From: Shewanella acanthi
Lineage (GTDB): Bacteria > Pseudomonadota > Gammaproteobacteria > Enterobacterales > Shewanellaceae
Reading direction: 5' to 3'
DNA: 64,000 nucleotides
Assembly: GCF_019457475.1 (NCBI RefSeq)
Contig: NZ_CP080413.1
Location: forward strand, 3,100,001-3,164,000
Shown here in pieces: positions 49,956 through 59,314 of the stretch. A program made the translations under genes and the position numbers. A model generated the notes under the pieces. It was not told where the DNA came from and made no database searches. It saw only the letters and a list, made by a program, of their open reading frames with translations. Positions within the stretch are counted from its first letter, which is position 1. Every line of letters starts with the position of its first letter.

Positions 49956-52254
49956 GCTCAACAACAGCGTAGCTACGGCTTCAACTTGCAGGCTCAACAG
50001 ACTCAAGAAAATCAGTCTTGTTTGCTTAAGTTTGTTTTCGCCCGCACTGCTCGCCTGTGGGCCTGACTTTCCGCTGCAGTTAACCTTAGATAGGCAAAAC
50101 AGTTTAAGCTTTTTGCCACAAACCGCCTTTAGTCAACGGATAGCTCCCTTAGCAGCGCCGCTACCTTGGCGATATCAGGCCGAACCCGCCGCACTCGAAT
50201 ACCTCTGGGACGAGGTTAATAACCGTTATCTCTCCCAGACCAGAGCCTATGAAAACAGCGAATTGTCGGAAGCCGATTTTGCCCTAGTCAACGCCCTACG
50301 CGATGCAAAAGACTTAAGTGATGCCAAAAGACTGGCTGCCCAAATTAAAGATGCCCTGCCGCAGGCTATCGTCTTATATAGCTTGGGCGCCGTCGCCTTT
50401 GAGGCTAAGGACTACGCCAGCGCTAAGGAATACTTTACTCAGGTCATAAATTTACCCGATGAGGAGCGTGAGAGTCGCAGTCTCTGGGCACTCTATAGTC
50501 TGTCGCGCATTGAGCTTATTCAGAGCCACCAAAGCCAAGATAACGAGCACTTCACTCGTGCCAACGGCTATCTTACAAGGCTGCAAGACGAAGTAGTCAA
50601 AGGTCGAATCGACCCACTGCGCCTAAGCTTAGCGAGTTTAGGGGAGCAGGCCTATATTCTGCTCCATCAGGGACAAACGCCTATCGAAGTCACACAAGCA
50701 GAGTATGAACCGCCAAAGCTCGACGTCAGCCTAAATCCAGAGGTGATTAACCGCGTCATTACCCTTTATGCCACCCAATCGGTCGAGGGCGATAGTGGCG
50801 GCTATGACTCGCTGCTGATGTTAAGTCGCAGCTTGATGGCGAAGGACGTCAATGAGCTTAAGGTGTTACTCAAGAAGGAAAAAGTCCAGCAATTGTTGAT
50901 CGCCTATTGGCAGAGCAGTAGCAGCGAATTTGCCTACGGTGGGCAATTGTCTGATTTCGGCTTAAAGGTCGCGCAAATCCTGAAGGTGTTTCCCACTGAT
51001 GCGGCCAAACTCGATAAAGGCGACACGCTCGCCGCCATCTATTATCAGCTGGGGAATTATGCCAGTGCCGAGCGCATGCTAATTCATGCTAAGCCAAGCG
51101 GATTAACTTGGTGGCTCAGTGCTAAATTACACCTGCAGCGGGGCGATCAAGCGGGCGCCGCTCAGGCCTATGCCCAAGCAGCAAAACATTTCCCCACTCA
51201 GGATAACCTCTCAACAGAGACTCTCGATGCAACGGCGACTCAGCAACGCGCAATCCATCGGGATCTGGAACAAGCGGCATTGTGCCGCATTCGCGCCGAG
51301 CAGGGTGTGCTATCCCTCGAACGTGGTGAATATCTCGATGCCCTTACCCACCTACTCGAAAGCGGTGATGAATATTGGCAGGATATTGCCTATGTGGCCG
51401 AGCGGGTACTGACCACCGATGAGCTAAAGGCCTTTGTCGATGCAAAAGTGCCATTACAAGCCTACGATAACCCAGAGGACAGCGATTGGTACGATAACAT
51501 CGAACCTATCAATAACCGTTTGCGCTATTTGTTAGGCCGCAGGTTACTGCGCGAAGGCACTGTTATTGAGGCTAAAGGCTATTTTAGTCATCCATCTCAA
51601 CAGGTCATTGTCGCTGAATATGCAAAAGCCTTGACCCGCGCGACTCACACCTCGGGGATTGAACGAGCTAGCGCCTACTGGCGTGCGGCTCAAATTGCCC
51701 GTGAACATGGCATGGAAATCCTCGGATTTGAACTTGCACCGGATTATGCCGTTTATCAGGGCGTATTCGATTTAACGGATTGGTATAGTCAACAACCGTT
51801 AGCGGAAAAAGAGCGACTAAGGGTCGATGCAAGTAATGCCATACCAAATAAACGCTTCCATTACCGCTACCACGCCGCCCAATTAGCAGATAAAGCCAGC
51901 AACGATGTGCCCCATAACAGCCAAGCCTATGCAGCACTGCTGTGCCAAGCAACGGGCTGGGTGCTATATCGGGAACCTTCACTTGCCAAACAGTACTATC
52001 AAAAATACGTGGCTAACGGCCCCTTCGTCCCTTGGGCGCAGCACTTTGGTTTGCAATGTGAAACCCCAGATTTTGCCAGCGCATTACAACGGGAAAAGGC
52101 GAATCACATTGCTAAATGGCAAGCTCTGTACCATCAACTTAAAAAGCCTGTGGCCATAGGGCTTGTTGCAATGTCAGGATTAGCTGCGGGAGTCATTGCG
52201 CTCGGTTGGCGCAGGAAACATCGCTTGAGTAAAGAAGTGAACAACGCTTTATAA
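49945..52254 (+). CDS. Large TPR-like lipoprotein with C-terminal membrane helix
   Basis: A 769-residue protein with a signal sequence and lipobox-like LLACGPDFP (Cys about 38), a long helical repeat region with TPR-like units (SLGAVAFEAKDYASAKEYFTQVI, YYQLGNYASAERMLIHA, KLHLQRGDQAGAAQAYAQAAKHF) and a C-terminal hydrophobic helix (~740-758) followed by basic residues. A lipid anchor and a C-terminal helix together are odd. Translation is coupled to the DUF3142 gene (11-bp overlap), implying a joint envelope function. I do not recognise a named family. Confidence 0.7.
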   Translation: MRHRLNNSVATASTCRLNRLKKISLVCLSLFSPALLACGPDFPLQLTLDRQNSLSFLPQTAFSQRIAPLAAPLPWRYQAEPAALEYLWDEVNNRYLSQTRAYENSELSEADFALVNALRDAKDLSDAKRLAAQIKDALPQAIVLYSLGAVAFEAKDYASAKEYFTQVINLPDEERESRSLWALYSLSRIELIQSHQSQDNEHFTRANGYLTRLQDEVVKGRIDPLRLSLASLGEQAYILLHQGQTPIEVTQAEYEPPKLDVSLNPEVINRVITLYATQSVEGDSGGYDSLLMLSRSLMAKDVNELKVLLKKEKVQQLLIAYWQSSSSEFAYGGQLSDFGLKVAQILKVFPTDAAKLDKGDTLAAIYYQLGNYASAERMLIHAKPSGLTWWLSAKLHLQRGDQAGAAQAYAQAAKHFPTQDNLSTETLDATATQQRAIHRDLEQAALCRIRAEQGVLSLERGEYLDALTHLLESGDEYWQDIAYVAERVLTTDELKAFVDAKVPLQAYDNPEDSDWYDNIEPINNRLRYLLGRRLLREGTVIEAKGYFSHPSQQVIVAEYAKALTRATHTSGIERASAYWRAAQIAREHGMEILGFELAPDYAVYQGVFDLTDWYSQQPLAEKERLRVDASNAIPNKRFHYRYHAAQLADKASNDVPHNSQAYAALLCQATGWVLYREPSLAKQYYQKYVANGPFVPWAQHFGLQCETPDFASALQREKANHIAKWQALYHQLKKPVAIGLVAMSGLAAGVIALGWRRKHRLSKEVNNAL

Positions 52255-52317
52255 CGCCAGTAATACCCCCTCATTTTTCTATCAATGAAACATAAGGGGT
52301 TAGGTTTAATCCTGCAA

Positions 52318-53271
52318 TCAGGGATTGACCCAATTGCAGGGTTTATCCGCCAAGAAACATTTCACATTCGCCACGGCAATATCCAACAGGTTTTGCCGTG
52401 CTTCTTTGGTTGCCCAGGCATTGTGCGGAGTGATACTGATATTGGGCGCACTCAGCAGCGGATTATCAGGGCTTGGCGGCTCAGTTGAGAGTACATCGAC
52501 CCCAGCAAAGAGCTTGCCTTGATGCAAGGCCTTGGCAAGGGCGGCTTCATCGACTAAACCGCCGCGGGCGGTATTTATCAGCAGCGCCTTGGGCTTTAAC
52601 ATTTCAAGGGTTGTGGCATTAATAAACTGGTCGGTTTCAGCACTGAGTGGACAATGAAGTGAGAGTATATCAGCCAACCTAAATACACTTTCCTGCTCGC
52701 ACCAGCGTACACCCTCGGGTAAATCCGTTAATACCCTTCGCGTATTTACTAACACCGTCATGCCAAAGGCGAGGGCTAATTTTGCCACCTGCTGACCTAT
52801 ATCACCGTAACCGATTAGCCCTAGGGTTTTCCCCTTTAATGATTGCAAAGGCATTAGGGTGAAACAAAAATCACGGCATTTGCTCCACTCACCCGAGGCC
52901 ACCGCATTATGGTGAACGGCTACCGCTTGGGTATGGTGCAGTATATGGGCAAACACCATCTGCGCCACTGCATCAGGGCCGTAGGCGGGCACATTGGTAA
53001 CGACGATAGACTGCGCTTTTGCGGCCACTAAATCGACCACATTGGTGCCCGTGGCAAGCACACCTACATATTTAAGCTTAGGAAGCTTTGAAAGTGTGGC
53101 AGCATCGAGGGGCGTCTTGTTAGTCAGCACACATTCTGCATCGATTGCCCTTGGGATAATGTCATCCCTTTGGGTATGCTCGAAACACGTAAACTCGGCT
53201 AATTCCGCCAGCGGCGCCCAACTTAAATCACCAGGGTTTAAGGTGCCACCATCGAGAACCACTATTTTCAT
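52318..53271 (-). CDS. D-2-hydroxyacid dehydrogenase
   Basis: A 317-residue NAD-dependent D-isomer-specific 2-hydroxyacid dehydrogenase. Rossmann motif GLIGYGDIGQ (glycines 154-159), catalytic Arg236 in NTARGG, Glu264 in STEPP and His283 in TPHNAWAT are all present. It resembles glycerate/hydroxypyruvate reductases. The ATG at 53271 is used; GTG at 53277 with AAGGA upstream is an alternative adding two residues. Convergent with the TPR-like gene. Substrate not determinable. Confidence 0.9.
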   Translation of the reverse strand: MKIVVLDGGTLNPGDLSWAPLAELAEFTCFEHTQRDDIIPRAIDAECVLTNKTPLDAATLSKLPKLKYVGVLATGTNVVDLVAAKAQSIVVTNVPAYGPDAVAQMVFAHILHHTQAVAVHHNAVASGEWSKCRDFCFTLMPLQSLKGKTLGLIGYGDIGQQVAKLALAFGMTVLVNTRRVLTDLPEGVRWCEQESVFRLADILSLHCPLSAETDQFINATTLEMLKPKALLINTARGGLVDEAALAKALHQGKLFAGVDVLSTEPPSPDNPLLSAPNISITPHNAWATKEARQNLLDIAVANVKCFLADKPCNWVNP

Positions 53272-53317
53272 TGCCACATCATCCTTAAAGTGTTGCCCAT
53301 CATCTCATGGGCTGGAT

Positions 53318-53968
53318 TTAGAAACTCAGTTTTAGACCGAGATTGGCCTGAGCCTGCCACATCAAATCTGAAGTAATGTGCCACAGACAGGTATTAGCAT
53401 TACAAAAGAGTGCCGAATCACTATTGATAAAGGTCGCATTACCACGAATATCACCAAACAGAGATAAATTCGAAGCCAAACGATACTCTGCGCCAACACC
53501 TAACCCCATAGAGAAACGAGTTTCAGTAGACCATCCCTGTGCCATCAAACGAGTCACGCCCGCCGTCGCAGTCACGTAGGGACGAAAATCCCCCCTTGGA
53601 AAATACAGCGTTCCGCCAAGGTGGATATAGTCGACATCTAAATTGGTAAGTAAATCGGGGGAATCGAGGCCACCACTTCTCAATTCTGAAGATTGGCGGC
53701 TAAACATCAAATAGATATTACCGGGATCGTTAGTGGATAAGCCGACCATTAAGCCATAGTGCTCCCCCTCTTCGATTGAGATGCCCTTTTTATTACCCGT
53801 TTCGACTTGGCTATCGTCAAGTTCATTCAAATCAAATGAGTTACCACCAAAGCTATAGCCGCCAAAAGGGGCAACAAACACTTCAGACTCCGCATGGCTA
53901 GAAAAAGCAAGCACTGCGGGTAACAGACTTACCAAGGCCAGTAATCGATTAGCGTTTTTCATCTTCAT
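53318..53968 (-). CDS. Outer-membrane beta-barrel protein
   Basis: A 216-residue exported protein with signal peptide (1-~26, FSSHAES) and about eight amphipathic strands separated by short loops (FVAPFGGYSFGG, HYGLMVGLSTND, YIHLGGTLYFPRG, FRPYVTATAGVTRL), ending in LGLKLSF with a terminal Phe. This is the layout of an eight-stranded porin-like/OmpA-type barrel. It carries two cysteines (LFCNANTCLW) that may form an extracellular disulfide. Function unknown. The ATG at 53968 is followed by a second in-frame ATG two codons later. Confidence 0.75.
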   Translation of the reverse strand: MKMKNANRLLALVSLLPAVLAFSSHAESEVFVAPFGGYSFGGNSFDLNELDDSQVETGNKKGISIEEGEHYGLMVGLSTNDPGNIYLMFSRQSSELRSGGLDSPDLLTNLDVDYIHLGGTLYFPRGDFRPYVTATAGVTRLMAQGWSTETRFSMGLGVGAEYRLASNLSLFGDIRGNATFINSDSALFCNANTCLWHITSDLMWQAQANLGLKLSF

Positions 53969-54030
53969 CCCTTTATCCTGTTATTATTCCTGCTCTTTAG
54001 CTGCCGTATGCAACCAAAGTCATATCCGCG

Positions 54031-54813
54031 TTAACGCATACCGCGCTCTGATTTCACCCTATCGTAGGCGGCTTGAATATCCTGTGCCTTCGTCTTGGCA
54101 ATTTCCATCATCTCCGGCGGCAACCCCTTAGCCACTAACTTATCGGGATGATGCTCATTCATCAACTTGCGATAGGCCCTTTTTACCTCTTGGTCGCTCA
54201 CATTTGAGTTAATCCCAAGCAAGTTATAGGCATCGGTGATGGATGTTTTATTGCCATTGGACGTTTGATGGAAGCGGTATTCCGCCTGCCAGCGTTTCAG
54301 CAATTCATCAAGCTGAGCTCTGCCATAACCTAACTCTTGGGCAACCGTCATCAAAATAGCGTGCTCAGCTGCATCCAACTCGCCGTCGGAAAGTGCGGTT
54401 TGAATTTGGATTTCAATAAACATCTGTAGTAATTCTTGCCGCCCCATTGTCACGGCACGAAAGGCCTGCAGACTAATGCGAAGATCAAAATCGGCATCCT
54501 TACCATCACGGAAAGCCTGCTGCGCCTCACGGCGAGCCTCACCCGACAAACGCATCTGATCCATTAACATTGTGGCAATTCGGATATCGGTTTCGGTCAC
54601 CCTTCCCGATGCTTTAGCCACATGCCCCATCACGGCAAAGGTGGTATTGAAGAATATCCGTTGACGATTCTTGGCTTGCCCAATAACTTGACTGAAACCA
54701 CCTCCTGCGCGTTTGTCATAAAGATGCCCAAGCCACAGGCCCAAGAGTGCACCAAAGAAGCGGCCAAACATATAGCCAATGACAAATCCAAAAAACTTAC
54801 CCGAAAAGCGCAT
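54031..54813 (-). CDS. djlA: Co-chaperone DjlA
   Basis: A 260-residue inner-membrane DnaJ-like protein: N-terminal glycine-rich transmembrane helix (7-30, FGFVIGYMFGRFFGALLGLWLG), a central TerB-like helical domain (~55-185) and a C-terminal J domain (194-260, HPD at 222-224). DjlA activates DnaK and is linked to envelope stress and capsule control in E. coli. It is in the conserved neighbourhood of lptD. Confidence 0.93.
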   Translation of the reverse strand: MRFSGKFFGFVIGYMFGRFFGALLGLWLGHLYDKRAGGGFSQVIGQAKNRQRIFFNTTFAVMGHVAKASGRVTETDIRIATMLMDQMRLSGEARREAQQAFRDGKDADFDLRISLQAFRAVTMGRQELLQMFIEIQIQTALSDGELDAAEHAILMTVAQELGYGRAQLDELLKRWQAEYRFHQTSNGNKTSITDAYNLLGINSNVSDQEVKRAYRKLMNEHHPDKLVAKGLPPEMMEIAKTKAQDIQAAYDRVKSERGMR

Positions 54814-54884
54814 CTAATATCCTAATCTTGTGTACTCATTAAGACTCTTGAGAGCCATTAATCACTTAGCCATGGGCGAGACTG

Positions 54885-55556
54885 TTAAGCGCTGAGCTTA
54901 TTTTCCAACACCTGCAACCGCTCAACAGTGCCGACATCACACCAGTAACCGCGATACATTGCCCCACTAATTCGATTTTGCGCCATTTGCGATCTTAATA
55001 ATGGAGCGAGGGCGAAGGCTCCATCGGGGCAATCTTTAAAGAGCGATGGACGATAAAGCCCAATACCCGAAAAGGTAAATTTATCCTCATCCCCCTCAAA
55101 CACCTTAGCATTGGCTAGGCAAAAATCCCCATTGGGGTGCTGCACAGGATTAGGTACCAACCAAAGATGCGCCAGCGCATCCTCATCTAGCAAATGTAAT
55201 GCTGGTAATGAATCAATAAACACATCGCCATTGATCACCAAAAAGGGGGTATCGGTGTCACCTTCTGTCAACATTGGCAAGGCCTGTTTAATACCGCCAC
55301 CGGTTTCAAGGGCGCTGGTCTCGGCGCTGTACTGGATCTTAACCCCGAAAGCGCTGCCATCGCCTAGGGCTTCTACTAACTTTTGCCCAAGCCAAGCATG
55401 ATTGATCACTATATCGACTATGCCTACGGCGGCCAGTTTTTCAATATGATAAACAATCAAGGGTTTACCCAGAACTGGCACTAACGGTTTTGGCAGGGTA
55501 TCGGTAAGTGGTCTTAAGCGCTCGCCACGTCCCGCGGCTAGGATCATAGCCTTCAT
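54885..55556 (-). CDS. murU: N-acetylmuramate 1-phosphate uridylyltransferase
   Basis: A 223-residue nucleotidyltransferase with the signature MILAAGRGERLRPLTDTLPKPLVPVLGKPLI at the N-terminus, ETGGGIKQALP and FLVINGDVFID (metal-binding Asp). In Pseudomonas the MurU/AmgK pair recycles N-acetylmuramate to UDP-MurNAc, bypassing fosfomycin-sensitive steps. The 4-bp overlap with amgK and position beside lptD reproduce that locus, so the function is assigned by homology plus context. Confidence 0.88.
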   Translation of the reverse strand: MKAMILAAGRGERLRPLTDTLPKPLVPVLGKPLIVYHIEKLAAVGIVDIVINHAWLGQKLVEALGDGSAFGVKIQYSAETSALETGGGIKQALPMLTEGDTDTPFLVINGDVFIDSLPALHLLDEDALAHLWLVPNPVQHPNGDFCLANAKVFEGDEDKFTFSGIGLYRPSLFKDCPDGAFALAPLLRSQMAQNRISGAMYRGYWCDVGTVERLQVLENKLSA

Positions 55557-56608
55557 GACTGAACTCCCGCTGAAGTGGATTGATTAACGACTGCACTGTT
55601 AAATGCGGGGACGACCTTGGACTCCATCCACAGCGCAAAAGCACTCAACTCTGGATAAGCCTTGGCAATGTCGACGATATAAGACAGGGTCAGCGGAATA
55701 TCCTTCATGTAGGCTGGTTTATTGTCGCGATAATTAAGGCGGGCAAAAATACCTGCGGCTTTGATATGACGCTGCAGCCCCATTAAATCGAACCATCTTT
55801 GGAACTGCTCAAGGCGGGTTCCTTGCGAGATAAGGTTGCGCTCGAGGCACTGCTGATAATGCTCTGTCATCAATTCATTCACCATGTTTTGCGGCCAGCG
55901 AATATAACAGTCACGCAGCAGAGACACTGCATCATAGGTCACAGGACCTATCACAGCGTCCTGAAAATCAATCACACACAGTGCATCCTCTTTTAGCATC
56001 AGATTGCGGCTATGGTAATCGCGGTGCATACCCACCCTAGGCTGTTCAAGTGCATTATCAACTAAGGTATCGAAACTGCTATCGATTAAGGCATTATCAT
56101 CCGCCGTCAGCGTAAGATTTAGGTGAGTACCTAACAGCCATTCAACAAAAATATGCAATTCGCGGCGCACAAATGCGTCATCATATGTCGGCAGTGGTAA
56201 AACCTGCTTCGTCTGAGGATCGACACTTTCAACTACAGTTGCGACCTTCGGTAATAGTGCAAGTGCACTGCGGTAATAATCAGCCACATTCTTCTGATTT
56301 AACACCGATAATAACTGCACATCACCAAGGTCGCTTAATAACATAAAGCCCTGCTCGGTATCATAGGCAATCACCTCAGGAACGGTTAGCCCTGCCCGTG
56401 TATAGGCATCAGCTAATGCAATAAATGGGCTGATTGGCACTAACTGCGGCGGAGAATCGGCAACGATAAAATGGCTTCCTTCAACTAGAACTCTAAAGTA
56501 GCGTCTAAAGCTGGCGTCACCGGAAATAAGCACTGGCTTCACATCGCAGGAAAAATAACGGTTCAGCCATTGATTAAGGGAAAGAAATCTCGGATCGGAT
56601 AAGGTCAT
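55553..56608 (-). CDS. amgK: Anomeric N-acetylmuramate/GlcNAc kinase
   Basis: A 351-residue aminoglycoside-phosphotransferase-like kinase: HRDYHSRNLML (catalytic Asp) and VIDFQDAVIGP (metal Asp) are the APH/choline-kinase motifs. AmgK phosphorylates the anomeric hydroxyl of MurNAc/GlcNAc for use by MurU. The ATG at 56608 is chosen because an extension to 56650 lacks a good ribosome site; AAGAG precedes the chosen start. Divergent from lptD; its stop overlaps the murU start (ATGA). Confidence 0.88.
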   Translation of the reverse strand: MTLSDPRFLSLNQWLNRYFSCDVKPVLISGDASFRRYFRVLVEGSHFIVADSPPQLVPISPFIALADAYTRAGLTVPEVIAYDTEQGFMLLSDLGDVQLLSVLNQKNVADYYRSALALLPKVATVVESVDPQTKQVLPLPTYDDAFVRRELHIFVEWLLGTHLNLTLTADDNALIDSSFDTLVDNALEQPRVGMHRDYHSRNLMLKEDALCVIDFQDAVIGPVTYDAVSLLRDCYIRWPQNMVNELMTEHYQQCLERNLISQGTRLEQFQRWFDLMGLQRHIKAAGIFARLNYRDNKPAYMKDIPLTLSYIVDIAKAYPELSAFALWMESKVVPAFNSAVVNQSTSAGVQS

Positions 56609-56732
56609 TTCATGGCTCTTAAAGAAAAATTGCTTTATTATAGCTGGCATACAATTTGGAAACAGCTAAGAAATTGATAGATTTAATTAGCGTTGTTGCA
56701 CTCTATACATTGGTGGTTTCACCATGTACTTT

Positions 56733-56761
56733 GCAACTTTCCCCACCAATACTTGTCCAGA
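56733..56761 (+). promoter_or_regulatory. Possible sigma-E promoter of lptD
   Basis: GCAACTT (56733-56739), 16 bp, TCCAG, compared with the sigma-E consensus GGAACTT-N16-TCTGA. One -35 mismatch and an imperfect -10. lptD is a known RpoE target in E. coli. Tentative. Confidence 0.35.
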
Positions 56762-56788
56762 CTAAGAATTCATTATTATTGACCTAAG

Positions 56789-59080
56789 ATGCAGATCCGT
56801 TACCTTGTGGCCTTGAGCCTGTTACCGCAATTAGTCCAGGCAGAAGAATCTCCCACTACCGCATCACAATGCGTTATTGAGCCGCCAGTTCCCCGTATCG
56901 AATCACAACCTGGACTTAGCGCAGTAGAACGACAAAAAATTCGAATTGTTTCCGATAAATCTAATGCGGAGATGGGCAAGCAGGCCGTCTTCAGTGGTGA
57001 TGTTGTTTTCAGTCAAGGCGATCGTCATATTGCCGCCGACGAAGCCATTCTCGACCAAGCAACTGAACAGTTTGATGCTAACGGCAACTTAATTTTCCAA
57101 GATACAGTATTTACCGTCACCGCCGATTCGCTGCAGGCTCAAATGCGCAGCAATCGCGCCACCTTGACGGGAGCTCAATATTGGTTGCATGGACAGCAGG
57201 TACACGGCGATGCCGAGAAACTGCAGATCACCATGAACAACAATTTGATCTTAACGAATACTAACTTCACCACCTGCCCTCCTGAGGATGTGTCTTGGCT
57301 GCTCGAAGCTGAGAAAATTAAGATCAACAGTGATGAAGAATGGGGCGAAATCTGGAACGCAAAACTCCGTGTGGCCGATATTCCGGTATTTTATATTCCC
57401 TATATGACGGTGCCAGTCTCGGACAAGCGTAAAACCGGTTTCCTATTTCCGAGTTTTAGTACCAGTACGACTAACGGCTTTGAAATTAATGCCCCCTATT
57501 ACTGGAACATTGCCCCTGAATATGACCTTACCTTCACCCCCAGCTTTATGTCAGAACGGGGTCTATTTACTAAAACTGAGTTTCGTTACCTCGCTGGCGA
57601 AGCCCAAAGTGGTCGCCTGAATTTTGAGTATCTCGGCAATGATTCAATGCTCAGTGGCAGCCCAAACCGTTACCTCTATAACTGGCAACACCAAGGCGCA
57701 ATCGATAAAAACTGGCGAGTACTCGCCAACTTTACAGAAGTATCGGACAACAATTATTTCAACGACCTCAAGTCCGATGTAAACCGTGCCACCGACAACC
57801 AGTTATCCCGTATCGGTGAAGTCAGTTATTTTGAACGAAACTGGGATTTCAGTACTCGGGTGCAAGACATCAAAGTTCTTGGGGAAGAAGAGAAACCCTA
57901 TCAGGTAATGCCACAGTTAAACTTTAACTACCGCGCCGCCAGTTTCTGGCAAAACTTAGACTTTGGCTTTAACTCCGAGCTCACCAATTTTGCTCATCAG
58001 GATAGTGACATCAATACTGCGACACGCCTGCATATGGCGCCAAGCATCACACTGCCCATCCATGGTCCATCGGGCTCGCTCACCAGCCAACTCAAGTTGA
58101 TGCAAACCAATTATTGGCAGCAAAATAACAATCCAGTTCAGGAACTTGATGAAACAGTTAGCCGTACAATTCCACAGGTGCGGATTAATGGTCAAATCAA
58201 CTTTGAACGTTTCACCGACTATTTTGACAAGAATTATCGCCAAACCCTTGAGCCGCAATTCCAATATTTATATGTGGGTTATGAGGATCAACGTGGTATT
58301 GGTATTTACGATACCGCCCTACTGCAGGACGACTATTTCGGTCTTTTCCGTGATCGCCGCTTTTCCGGTCTAGATAGGATTTCCGATACCAACCAATTCA
58401 CCCTCGGTGTTACAACGCGTTTGTTTGACGATCATAACCAAGAGGCGACGAAATTCAGCATTGGTCAAATCTTCTATCTAGAGGATTCGAAGGTTGGTTT
58501 TGAAGATAATTTATTCGAACAAAATCAATCGACATCCGTTTTAGCAGCGGAGCTCGATACCCGCTTAACTCAAGATTGGTACGTGGGCGCAGCAATCCAA
58601 TATGATACCGACACCAGCGATAACAAAAAAACTGAAATGACTTTAGATTACCGTCCTGAAGTCAATAAGTTACTGCAATTTAGCTATCGCTACGTACCAG
58701 ACCTGCTCAACTCTAATACCAATGACCTTGCGAACATTTCTCAAGCAGGTATGCGTACAGCTTGGCCGATTAGTGACAGTCTTTACCTAGTAGGTAACTG
58801 GTATTATGACCTGAACGAAAAACGTAGCATCGAAACCTATACAGGCTTTCAATATGAATCATGCTGTTACGCAATCCGTCTGAGTTACCATTACCGGATC
58901 AAAACCAATTATGATGACAATATTGGTTCAGCCATCGTCGATAACCGTGAACAGTTTGAGAGCGGCGTCTACCTTAACCTCGTCATTAAAGGTCTCGGTG
59001 GCTCAGGTCCATTGGGTGTCTCGGATATGCTCAATGATGGCCTCTTTAACTACAGAAAACCGCTTTATCTGAGGAATTAG
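56789..59080 (+). CDS. lptD: LPS-assembly protein LptD
   Basis: A 763-residue outer-membrane LPS translocon with signal peptide (1-18), an N-terminal periplasmic LptA/OstA-like jellyroll (~45-190) and a large C-terminal beta-barrel. The redox-sensitive cysteines of the family are present: one near the mature N-terminus (Cys28), one in FTTCPPEDVSW, and the adjacent pair in YESCCYAIRL near the C-terminus, so the inter-domain disulfides should form. It works with LptE. First gene of lptD-surA-pdxA-rsmA-apaGH. Confidence 0.95.
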   Translation: MQIRYLVALSLLPQLVQAEESPTTASQCVIEPPVPRIESQPGLSAVERQKIRIVSDKSNAEMGKQAVFSGDVVFSQGDRHIAADEAILDQATEQFDANGNLIFQDTVFTVTADSLQAQMRSNRATLTGAQYWLHGQQVHGDAEKLQITMNNNLILTNTNFTTCPPEDVSWLLEAEKIKINSDEEWGEIWNAKLRVADIPVFYIPYMTVPVSDKRKTGFLFPSFSTSTTNGFEINAPYYWNIAPEYDLTFTPSFMSERGLFTKTEFRYLAGEAQSGRLNFEYLGNDSMLSGSPNRYLYNWQHQGAIDKNWRVLANFTEVSDNNYFNDLKSDVNRATDNQLSRIGEVSYFERNWDFSTRVQDIKVLGEEEKPYQVMPQLNFNYRAASFWQNLDFGFNSELTNFAHQDSDINTATRLHMAPSITLPIHGPSGSLTSQLKLMQTNYWQQNNNPVQELDETVSRTIPQVRINGQINFERFTDYFDKNYRQTLEPQFQYLYVGYEDQRGIGIYDTALLQDDYFGLFRDRRFSGLDRISDTNQFTLGVTTRLFDDHNQEATKFSIGQIFYLEDSKVGFEDNLFEQNQSTSVLAAELDTRLTQDWYVGAAIQYDTDTSDNKKTEMTLDYRPEVNKLLQFSYRYVPDLLNSNTNDLANISQAGMRTAWPISDSLYLVGNWYYDLNEKRSIETYTGFQYESCCYAIRLSYHYRIKTNYDDNIGSAIVDNREQFESGVYLNLVIKGLGGSGPLGVSDMLNDGLFNYRKPLYLRN

Positions 59081-59314
59081 CAAAGATTTATGTTAGATTG
59101 CTGAACCTCAGCTAGGACTTGGAGTCCAAACAGCTTAACAAGAGTCTCGTGGTGCCTATTTTGCAAAGGCCACGTCCAAATAGGAATAGCACCGCACTCT
59201 TTTGGGGTTGCCCACGTCTGCATGAGGTAACTCTTTGTAATTTCGTTATAAATGGTAAAGCTAACTTACAATAAGCCGTCGAACTAGACCTTAGAACGTG
59301 CCAAGGATTTGTGG
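59081..59314 (+). other. lptD-surA intergenic region
   Basis: 234 bp between lptD and surA. AAGGA at 59303-59307 is the surA ribosome site. No clear terminator or separate promoter was recognised, so surA may be transcribed both from lptD and from a local promoter. Confidence 0.4.
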
